A stretch of 11,444 nt of DNA from Haladaptatiplasma sp964454575 (GTDB taxonomy: Archaea; Thermoplasmatota; Thermoplasmata; Halarchaeoplasmatales; Halarchaeoplasmataceae): positions 1 through 11,444 of the forward strand of contig CAYVTG010000064.1 of assembly GCA_964454575.1 (NCBI GenBank). Direction: 5' to 3'. Numbering within the stretch: position 1 is the stretch's first letter; every line of letters begins with the position of its first letter. Positions 6,572 to 11,444 of the stretch are shown here, one piece after another. The translations under genes were made by a program, and so were the position numbers. Under the pieces are notes generated by a model. It did no database searches and was not told the DNA's origin. It saw only the letters and a program-made list of their open reading frames with translations.

Positions 6572-6579
6572 ATATATTA
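6572..6579 (-). promoter_or_regulatory. BRE/TATA promoter for egsA
   Basis: On the - strand a purine-rich GGGGAAAG (BRE-like, 6587-6580) is followed by TAATATAT. A start about 25 nt downstream falls near 6550, only about 5 nt before the ATG at 6544, so the message would be almost leaderless. The box lies in the 47-nt gap after thi4; no T-rich terminator is visible there, so read-through from thi4 is also possible. Confidence 0.6.
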
Positions 6580-6591
6580 CTTTCCCCTTTT

Positions 6592-7380
6592 TTACAATTT
6601 TTTATCTATGAGTTCTGCAACTTTTTTACCCGAAAGCAGCATACCGCCAAAGATCGGACCCATCCTGTGGGCTCCCATAACTGCATTGGAGCACATACCT
6701 GCCACCCAAAGTCCCGGGAATACCTCTCTGGTGTTCTCAACAACCGTTTTCTCTCCCATCTCGGCACACATGGAGAGTTCTCCCAGTACGGTTCCGGTTT
6801 CTGTGTCCAGTCTGCCAGCCTTCCTTTCGACTATATGACATACTTCTGCATCGTGTCCTGTGGCGTCTAGGCAGGCCTTCGCTCGTATGGTGATGGGATC
6901 TACGTGCAGTCCGGCAACGTTTATCGGTGAAGAGTTGATGACAAATCCGTTGACACGCATGTCTTCCAGTAGAACATCTTCTACAGATATAAGATTGAAC
7001 AATCTAGCTCCGGCATCTATAGCTCCCGCCATCAATTTAGCTACACACTCGATCGAATCTGCTGTGTGGTAGCCGTCGCCGACTTCCTCTGTTCGTATCC
7101 CTACGGCGTGGAGTTCTTCGACGGATTCGTCCTGTACTACTATCACAGGATACCCCATTCCACCGCCCCACATACCGCCACCGGGAGATAACTTTCTCTC
7201 GAATATTGTGACCTTGTGTCCTTTTTCCGCTAGATATCTTGCGGCGACGATGCCTGCAGGCCCGGCACCGGCTATGGCCACATCAGAGCGTAATCTATCG
7301 GTGAACTCTCTGAAATGCCTCTCGATGATACTCTCAGTTACCCTTAAATCGTCTATCATGTATGCGTGAAAAGTAGTCAT
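6592..7380 (-). CDS. thi4: Thi4-type thiazole synthase, sulfide-dependent archaeal form
   Basis: Thi4 enzymes build the ADP-thiazole half of thiamine from NAD and glycine. The 262-residue protein has the dinucleotide-binding GAGPAG (38-43), GHKVTIFERKLSPGGGMWGGG (54-74), an ACLDATGHDAEV segment and the C-terminal GMCSNAVMGAHRMGPIFGGMLLSGK. In yeast Thi4 the sulfur donor is an active-site cysteine followed by MDP; here the matching segment is GLHVDP with His159, as in methanogen enzymes that take sulfur from free sulfide (EC 2.4.2.59). So it is probably catalytic with iron and sulfide, not a suicide enzyme. Older annotations call this family ribose-1,5-bisphosphate isomerase, which does not fit the motifs. 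The start may be Met8 (7359) instead of 7380: a TATA box at 7382-7389 would place transcription start right at that ATG, giving a leaderless 255-residue product. Confidence 0.93.
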   Translation of the reverse strand: MTTFHAYMIDDLRVTESIIERHFREFTDRLRSDVAIAGAGPAGIVAARYLAEKGHKVTIFERKLSPGGGMWGGGMGYPVIVVQDESVEELHAVGIRTEEVGDGYHTADSIECVAKLMAGAIDAGARLFNLISVEDVLLEDMRVNGFVINSSPINVAGLHVDPITIRAKACLDATGHDAEVCHIVERKAGRLDTETGTVLGELSMCAEMGEKTVVENTREVFPGLWVAGMCSNAVMGAHRMGPIFGGMLLSGKKVAELIDKKL

Positions 7381-7381
7381 G

Positions 7382-7389
7382 TATAAATA
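7382..7389 (-). promoter_or_regulatory. TATA box for thi4
   Basis: TATTTATA on the - strand ends only a base before the ATG at 7380, too close to serve that start. Its centre lies about 26 nt before the in-frame ATG at 7359, the spacing expected for a leaderless archaeal transcript. No Shine-Dalgarno precedes either ATG. Confidence 0.5.
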
Positions 7390-7424
7390 GATTGACGTTG
7401 GAAACTAGTTCTACAGGATCATCA

Positions 7425-8162
7425 TTAACTTTTGTTCATTTCCTTTCTAACGTGGTCAGCTAACTTATCCACTCTTTTTTCCAATTCTTTTGGATCATTA
7501 CGGGGGTCCATCAAGTCTTTCTCCAGTTTCCACGTTTTGAGTTGGAATCTGTGTGCCTCTAACGATCCGTATCTATTTTTTATCGGTCTTAGTGCATCGA
7601 TCCTTCTCTCGTACCATTCAAGAGCTTCATGCCCCTGCTCAGTGTCCGCTTTTATGGTTTCTATAAGATCGTCCACCAGCCATCCTTCCTGCTTTAATCC
7701 CTCGGCCCTGTTCAACAACATTTCGTCTTCCTGTTCATCCAGATCCTCGTTATTACGGCACAACACGTATTCCGTAACGTTGTATCCTCCTTTGAGTATC
7801 AAGAATATGACGATCAACATCAATATTCCACTCATGGATATACTGTAAATGAATTCATCACCATGCCAGCCCAAGTCAAGGCTTCCAAAGAGGAATATAA
7901 AGTATAATATCGATACTGGGACTCCGGATATGGAGAAGACCAATCGATACAGCTCACCGGGTTCAAAATACGCGCTCATGGCGGCGAGTGCGGCCATGGG
8001 GACACCAAATAATGCGGCATAGAAAATGGTGTCATTGAATAAAAACTCCATCTCTGGCTCCATGCTCAGCAGTATATTTACTCCCAACCATACCAGTACG
8101 ACGAATATGACTACAAAAATTATGCCCACGATAGCAGCTTTAACCGGGTGTCTATCGTTCAT
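7425..8162 (-). CDS. Four-TM membrane protein with charged cytoplasmic tail
   Basis: I do not recognise a family. The 245-residue protein has four predicted membrane segments (about 8-32, 46-65, 72-93, 104-125) joined by short loops. Loop GSLDLGWHGDEF and the acidic MEPEMEFLFND segment would lie on one face. A hydrophilic tail (126-245) follows, rich in Glu, Lys and Arg, with helical segments such as DLDEQEDEMLLNRAEGLK and PKELEKRVDKLADHVRKEM that look coiled-coil forming and most likely cytoplasmic. Its ATG overlaps the TGA of the surface-protein gene in an ATGA, so the two products are probably made together and may form a complex. The ABC exporter genes lie just upstream on the same strand. 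It could be a membrane anchor, a sensor or an accessory subunit; the sequence does not decide. Confidence 0.8.
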   Translation of the reverse strand: MNDRHPVKAAIVGIIFVVIFVVLVWLGVNILLSMEPEMEFLFNDTIFYAALFGVPMAALAAMSAYFEPGELYRLVFSISGVPVSILYFIFLFGSLDLGWHGDEFIYSISMSGILMLIVIFLILKGGYNVTEYVLCRNNEDLDEQEDEMLLNRAEGLKQEGWLVDDLIETIKADTEQGHEALEWYERRIDALRPIKNRYGSLEAHRFQLKTWKLEKDLMDPRNDPKELEKRVDKLADHVRKEMNKS

Positions 8163-9292
8163 ATCTCGTCCACCACCTTCTCGTATTCGTAGCCCGAAAA
8201 GGCTTCTGAAAACATTATAACTGCGAAGTCGGGCACGTTCAATAATGAGATGGTTATCTCCTCATCGAGTGTCTCTCCCGGCTGTATGATGAATCTTTCA
8301 TTATACACACCGACCAAACCGGTAGTTTCGTTATCTATCTCTATATCTATGCGTATATCTAGTGTTTTAGGGCTGTCGTTGACAAAGTACAAACCGGTGT
8401 AAACATTATTTTCATCCAGAGTAATATCGTCTATCTCAAAATCCCTCAAGGGGGCACCCCATTCGTGTTCGACCGTGTAATCGAATGAAACATCTGAGTC
8501 CGGTAGAGATACGGTGGAGACAAAATATACCGTCTCACTATTCGTGATGAAGTGTTCGGTAGTATTATCATCTAACTCGAATTGTATCCAATTATAATCG
8601 ATAACGCCTAAGTAAACGTCCAAAGATGTTTCTGCATACTTAGTATCCCTATCTTCGTTCCATAAGGCTATGTTCACCTCTGCTACTCCCGATATGACGT
8701 CGTTGGTATCTACTTCAAATGGTATCTCAAGGATGTTGGTGCCTCCCTCAGTGCTGACTTGCACTTCATCGTAGAAGAATTCCACATCGTTAACTATGCC
8801 CTCCCATTCGACGGTGGATTCGTAGTCGAACTCCAGGTCCATCAATGAGTATGGATAATTTGCGGTGAGGTGCGATGTTACATAGAACGTGGCATTATCG
8901 AATATCAGATTTTCGATGGTTATTTCGCCGGGAAGAGAATTAAAATCCATAGTAAAATCGATGGGTACTTCGTGGTCTACACCAGGATCTACTCTTTCGA
9001 TCCGGATGTTTTCTTCGAGCAATGTGGTATTCAACCCGTACATATTCACGTAGAGGTCGATATCTTCGAGAGCGTAATAACCGGTATTATTTATCCATAT
9101 CGAGGCCGAGATATTCAGGCTCTCTTCGTCGAAACTCCACGAGATCTGGTCTTCGTCGGGAACATCTATGAATACCGCCTGATTGATTATCGGATCTACG
9201 AAAGAAGAGTGTATACCCATAGATGCGATCACGATTATTATCACCGCGAAGATCACCAAAACTATCTTGAATACCATCAGTCGCCTGTCCAT
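8159..9292 (-). CDS. Acidic single-pass surface protein with two LEA/CARDB-like repeats
   Basis: No named family is recognised with certainty. The 377-residue protein has a basic N-terminus (MDRRLMVFK) and one hydrophobic segment (about 7-26), best read as a signal anchor with the rest outside the cell. The ectodomain is strongly acidic and beta-rich. Two segments, about 64-115 and 300-352, follow the same pattern: hydrophobic strand, N-x-T/S, alternating acidic strand, N-x-T-T, then strand, PG and D/E-E-hydrophobic alternation. They look like repeats of a LEA type 2 or CARDB-like fold. Seven N-glycosylation sequons (Asn60, 68, 88, 133, 243, 305, 321) support surface exposure. No C-terminal membrane helix or sorting motif was seen. 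It is coupled by ATGA overlap to the four-TM gene. A TATA box 25 nt upstream of the ATG suggests a leaderless message separate from the ABC genes. Confidence 0.8.
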   Translation of the reverse strand: MDRRLMVFKIVLVIFAVIIIVIASMGIHSSFVDPIINQAVFIDVPDEDQISWSFDEESLNISASIWINNTGYYALEDIDLYVNMYGLNTTLLEENIRIERVDPGVDHEVPIDFTMDFNSLPGEITIENLIFDNATFYVTSHLTANYPYSLMDLEFDYESTVEWEGIVNDVEFFYDEVQVSTEGGTNILEIPFEVDTNDVISGVAEVNIALWNEDRDTKYAETSLDVYLGVIDYNWIQFELDDNTTEHFITNSETVYFVSTVSLPDSDVSFDYTVEHEWGAPLRDFEIDDITLDENNVYTGLYFVNDSPKTLDIRIDIEIDNETTGLVGVYNERFIIQPGETLDEEITISLLNVPDFAVIMFSEAFSGYEYEKVVDEI

Positions 9293-9312
9293 ATCCGCAT
9301 AATATATAGCAT

Positions 9313-9322
9313 TATATTTAAA
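9313..9322 (-). promoter_or_regulatory. TATA box for the surface-protein gene
   Basis: TTTAAATATA on the - strand is centred 25 nt before the ATG at 9292, so transcription should begin at or beside the start codon. No Shine-Dalgarno is present, in keeping with a leaderless transcript. It lies in the 43-nt gap after the permease stop and separates the two-gene unit from the ABC genes. Confidence 0.6.
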
Positions 9323-9335
9323 ATTTATCGAACGA

Positions 9336-10412
9336 TCAGGTCGGTATGTCTTCTCTATCGAAAAGCATCATCGCCGCTGCGATCGCGATACCGGTAAGCA
9401 GGAGTAGAATCGAAAGTTCCCATATATTGAAAATATCGTCGAAAAGCACTGAATTGTAATCCCAGTATCCTAGTATTGTGAAATCATTTATCCAACGATA
9501 GCTTTCTGAAAAACCTGCAACTATCCAGAAAGCATACTGGAAGAACGCAAATAAAAGGATCAAACCCACGGCGGTTCTGGACTCTTTGAAGTAAACGGAT
9601 AATATAAAGGCGACCGCGGACACCACAAGTAATACTGCCCAGGAACCGATAAAGCTTAGGATGGAGGTTACCCATGATAGTTCCGCTCCGTAACCGATAG
9701 AGTTCACAGAGGCCTTCATGACCACCGCAGAGAGCAATGTAAGTACCAAAGAGTATATGGCTAAAGAAGTGAATTTCTCAGCCAGATATTGCTTTCGTGA
9801 TATGGCCGTGGAAAATATCAGATCCAGCCGTCTTTCTTCCATGTCTTTTGTTAAAGTGTTTACCGAGATATATCCTATGTAAAGTCCCACCAATAGGAAC
9901 CACCAACTAAAAACTTCCAGCGAAAGGAAGCCTTTGATCTCATACATAGCGATATTCCGTCCGCCGGTAAGTCCTTTATAAAAACCACTCTCCACTAATT
10001 CTTGGAATGGATGTTCATCTTCATCGGTGGTTGCCATACCTATGAAGATCATATCTTCGTCTTCATTTACTCCCACAACAGCGTAGTAAAGGACCTCATC
10101 CGTGTCGTACGTGATCTCGGTGTTGTTTTCTACACCTTGATAAACTGTTTTTGGCATGAACATCGATGTTTTATTATCTTCAAATACGATATAACTCACG
10201 GCTTCATCCCGTGGTTCCCACGAGAGTAAAACAAAGCTGTCTTCCTTCTCCAGGGTCACGTTTTCAGCACCTTCTAGTTCAGGGCCGGACATATCCTCAA
10301 ATGTAGTAAAAAATTGCGGCAAACCACCGGCAACCAATAGTGCTATGAGAAGAAAGAGTGTCAGACCTTTCCAGCTCTTTTTAAATTCCATCATAACCGT
10401 ACTACCGTACAC
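9336..10412 (-). CDS. ABC-2 type exporter permease with fibronectin-III-like ectodomain
   Basis: This is the membrane subunit paired with the ATPase encoded just upstream. The 358 residues give TM1 (about 17-36), a long extracytoplasmic region (37-160), then TM2 to TM6 (about 165-188, 213-233, 247-274, 280-300, 331-351). The short cytoplasmic stretch DMEERRLDLIFSTAISRKQY (190-209) after TM2 is typical of ABC-2 permeases, in which it contacts the ATPase. The loop between TM1 and TM2 is much larger than usual and contains a fibronectin-III-like unit at about 50-128 (FVLLSWEPRDEAVSYIVFED, then EVLYYAVVGVNEDED). The start is GTG at 10412, supported by a Shine-Dalgarno 8 nt upstream; ATGs at 10394 and 10391 lack one. 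It overlaps the ATPase gene by 11 nt. The substrate cannot be told from sequence. Confidence 0.9.
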   Translation of the reverse strand: MYGSTVMMEFKKSWKGLTLFLLIALLVAGGLPQFFTTFEDMSGPELEGAENVTLEKEDSFVLLSWEPRDEAVSYIVFEDNKTSMFMPKTVYQGVENNTEITYDTDEVLYYAVVGVNEDEDMIFIGMATTDEDEHPFQELVESGFYKGLTGGRNIAMYEIKGFLSLEVFSWWFLLVGLYIGYISVNTLTKDMEERRLDLIFSTAISRKQYLAEKFTSLAIYSLVLTLLSAVVMKASVNSIGYGAELSWVTSILSFIGSWAVLLVVSAVAFILSVYFKESRTAVGLILLFAFFQYAFWIVAGFSESYRWINDFTILGYWDYNSVLFDDIFNIWELSILLLLTGIAIAAAMMLFDREDIPT

Positions 10413-11301
10413 GCTGATCTCCTCCTTCGGAATAATAGCGCAGAAACAACTGATCTAGACCGAATGTTTCAAGGTTTAGATTAACGACCTCGTGTTCGGA
10501 AACCCTTTTGATGACTTCGTCAAGATTTCCCGTAACTATCATCTTGAAACTGTTCCCATCTATCTCGATATTTGTAACGCCCTCCATATCGAATATGTCC
10601 GGATCGACTCTTTCTATGAACTCTACATCGAGGACTTTACCCATCTTTTTCTGAAGATTTTTGATGTTTTCAACAACTTGAAGTTCCCCCTGTCTTATTA
10701 TGGCCACCCTGTCACACACCGTTTCTACCTCGGCTAATATGTGTGACGACATGAAAACAGTCCTTTCTTCTTCTTTGATAAAATCATAGAATTCCTGCTG
10801 CATCAGCGGGTCAAGACCGGAAGTGGGTTCATCCAACATCACGAGTTCTTGGTCGGCCATGAAGGCCTGAACGATGCCTGCTTTCTGTCGGTTACCCTTG
10901 GACAACTCCTTTACCTTTCTGTCCAGATCCAGTTCGAATCTTTCCGACAGATAAAGCATCATCTCTTGTGATCTTACACCGCTTAGCGACAGTAGATATT
11001 CCAGTACATTTTTGACTTTGAGCTCAGGAAAGAGTCCAAAATCACCTGGTAGATATCCCGTACGTCTGCATATCTCGACCCTATCTTCTTCAGGATTGAG
11101 TCCGAATATTTTAACATCGCCTCTGGTCTTTTTCAGAAGCCCCAAGCATGTCCTTATGGTAGTGGTTTTACCGGAGCCATTCGGTCCTAGAAAACCCATT
11201 ATCTCGCCTTTTTTTACCGTCAGGTCTAGATCCTTGATCCCAACCATGTTACCATACATCTTGGTTAAATTATCGACCTCTATAACCGACCCTTCATCCA
11301 T
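10402..11301 (-). CDS. ABC-2 type exporter ATP-binding protein
   Basis: The 299-residue cytoplasmic subunit powers the adjacent permease. It shows Walker A GPNGSGKT (39-46), signature LSKGNRQKAG (133-142, a common variant of LSGGQ in this class), Walker B ELVMLDEP (152-159), D-loop SGLDP (161-165) and H-loop SSHIL (His187). The Q-loop region reads GYLPGDFGLFPEL, with glycine where glutamine often stands; this occurs in other ABC-2-type ATPases and need not mean inactivity. A C-terminal regulatory-type domain (about 223-285) follows, as in NatA- and BcrA-like exporter ATPases. Its last codons carry the permease ribosome binding site, and the two reading frames overlap by 11 nt. The ATG at 11301 lacks a clear Shine-Dalgarno. 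Likely substrates of the class include lipids, peptides, drugs or ions; none is indicated here. Confidence 0.96.
   Translation of the reverse strand: MDEGSVIEVDNLTKMYGNMVGIKDLDLTVKKGEIMGFLGPNGSGKTTTIRTCLGLLKKTRGDVKIFGLNPEEDRVEICRRTGYLPGDFGLFPELKVKNVLEYLLSLSGVRSQEMMLYLSERFELDLDRKVKELSKGNRQKAGIVQAFMADQELVMLDEPTSGLDPLMQQEFYDFIKEEERTVFMSSHILAEVETVCDRVAIIRQGELQVVENIKNLQKKMGKVLDVEFIERVDPDIFDMEGVTNIEIDGNSFKMIVTGNLDEVIKRVSEHEVVNLNLETFGLDQLFLRYYSEGGDQRVR
10416..10427 (-). promoter_or_regulatory. Shine-Dalgarno for permease, inside the ATPase gene
   Basis: AAGGAGGAGATC on the - strand nearly equals the full anti-Shine-Dalgarno complement and lies in the Gly-Gly-Asp codons near the ATPase C-terminus. 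It is 8 nt (measured from GGAGG) before the GTG at 10412, and decides that start over the ATG codons at 10394 and 10391. Confidence 0.8.
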
Positions 11302-11360
11302 GATCCAAACGCCCCCTGTCGATATCTCCGATAAACCCCGTAACTCTCATACAGATAGAT

Positions 11361-11370
11361 ATGATATATG
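11361..11370 (-). promoter_or_regulatory. Possible TATA box for the ABC exporter operon
   Basis: CATATATCAT on the - strand, preceded by purine-rich AAGGATTAAGTAG, could drive the ATPase gene with a leader of about 40 nt. A nearer TTTATC (about 11332-11337) would instead give a leader of about 8 nt. The two cannot be separated by eye. Confidence 0.35.
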
Positions 11371-11410
11371 CTACTTAATCCTTATGCAGCAGAGACTTGT
11401 TAATATTTTC

Positions 11411-11433
11411 GGGATTCCCATTCTATTTGGGAA
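11411..11433. repeat. Short inverted repeats in intergenic region
   Basis: GGGATTCCC (11411-11419) is a palindrome about its centre base, and the overlapping TTCCCA (11415-11420) pairs with TGGGAA (11428-11433) across 7 nt. The same GGGA/TCCC core thus occurs in alternative pairings. It could be an operator or a small RNA hairpin ahead of a rightward gene. Confidence 0.35.
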
Positions 11434-11436
11434 AAA

Positions 11437-11442
11437 GGTGAT
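11437..11442 (+). promoter_or_regulatory. Shine-Dalgarno-like GGTGAT at right edge
   Basis: GGTGAT after an A-run is the standard archaeal ribosome binding sequence. It points to a + strand gene beginning just past the window, divergent from the ABC operon. An AT-rich TTAATATTTT (11400-11409) about 30 nt upstream could be its TATA box. Confidence 0.4.
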
Positions 11443-11444
11443 GT

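Noticed and set aside
6592..7380. Ribose-1,5-bisphosphate isomerase annotation for the Thi4-like protein
   Set aside because: The GLHVDP, GAGPAG and C-terminal GAHRMGPIFGG motifs are those of thiazole synthases; the isomerase label is an old misannotation of archaeal Thi4.
9302..9309. CTATATAT as TATA box for the surface-protein gene
   Set aside because: It is too close to the ATG at 9292 (about 13 nt); the box at 9313-9322 has correct spacing.
8870..9397. 175-codon + strand open frame over the surface-protein gene
   Set aside because: Translation is rich in Tyr, Ile and Arg as expected for the complement of an acidic coding region; the - strand frame has an anchor, sequons, promoter and coupled neighbour.
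1..11444. tRNA, rRNA, CRISPR array, transposase or integration site
   Set aside because: No clover-leaf arms, spaced direct repeats, transposase motifs or flanking direct repeats were seen on either strand.

Overview
The window comes from an archaeon, most likely a euryarchaeote; the level of Thermoplasmatota is only a guess. The evidence is an sn-glycerol-1-phosphate dehydrogenase (the enzyme that sets archaeal lipid stereochemistry), an archaeal-type Thi4 thiazole synthase, a UPF0179 protein, a Phr-like ArsR heat-shock regulator, TATA-box promoters with very short or no leaders, and GGTGAT/GGAGG ribosome binding sites. Protein-coding genes fill almost all of it. No tRNA, rRNA, CRISPR array, transposon or phage gene was seen.

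The left half (1-5007) is read on the + strand and is a protein-quality-control island. It holds the 3' end of a canonical Hsp20 gene, a Phr-like winged-helix regulator, a second and structurally reduced Hsp20, then grpE, dnaK and dnaJ. Spacing from the regulator through dnaK is 1-10 nt, with Shine-Dalgarno sites inside the preceding stop regions. dnaJ follows a 48-nt gap that holds a T-rich tract and a TATA-like box, so it may also be transcribed alone. The DnaK-DnaJ-GrpE machine is of bacterial ancestry in archaea, and this DnaK lacks the nucleotide-binding-domain insertion of proteobacterial DnaK. The layout suggests one heat-shock regulon with its own sensor/repressor gene inside it.

The right half (5008-11301) is read entirely on the - strand and meets dnaJ tail to tail with no intervening base. 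In transcription order (right to left) it contains an ABC ATPase and its ABC-2 permease (overlapping, GTG start), an acidic single-pass surface protein and a four-TM protein (ATGA overlap), Thi4, glycerol-1-phosphate dehydrogenase, and a cysteine-rich UPF0179 protein. Three of these transcription starts look leaderless or nearly so.

The most unusual part is 7425-11301. The permease carries a fibronectin-III-like domain in its first extracytoplasmic loop. The neighbouring surface protein has two copies of a beta-rich LEA/CARDB-like unit and seven N-glycosylation sequons, and is translationally coupled to a membrane protein with a charged cytoplasmic tail. Together these look like an uncharacterised cell-surface/export module. 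The last ~140 bases are an intergenic region with an inverted repeat and a Shine-Dalgarno-like site pointing right, suggesting a divergent gene just beyond the window.
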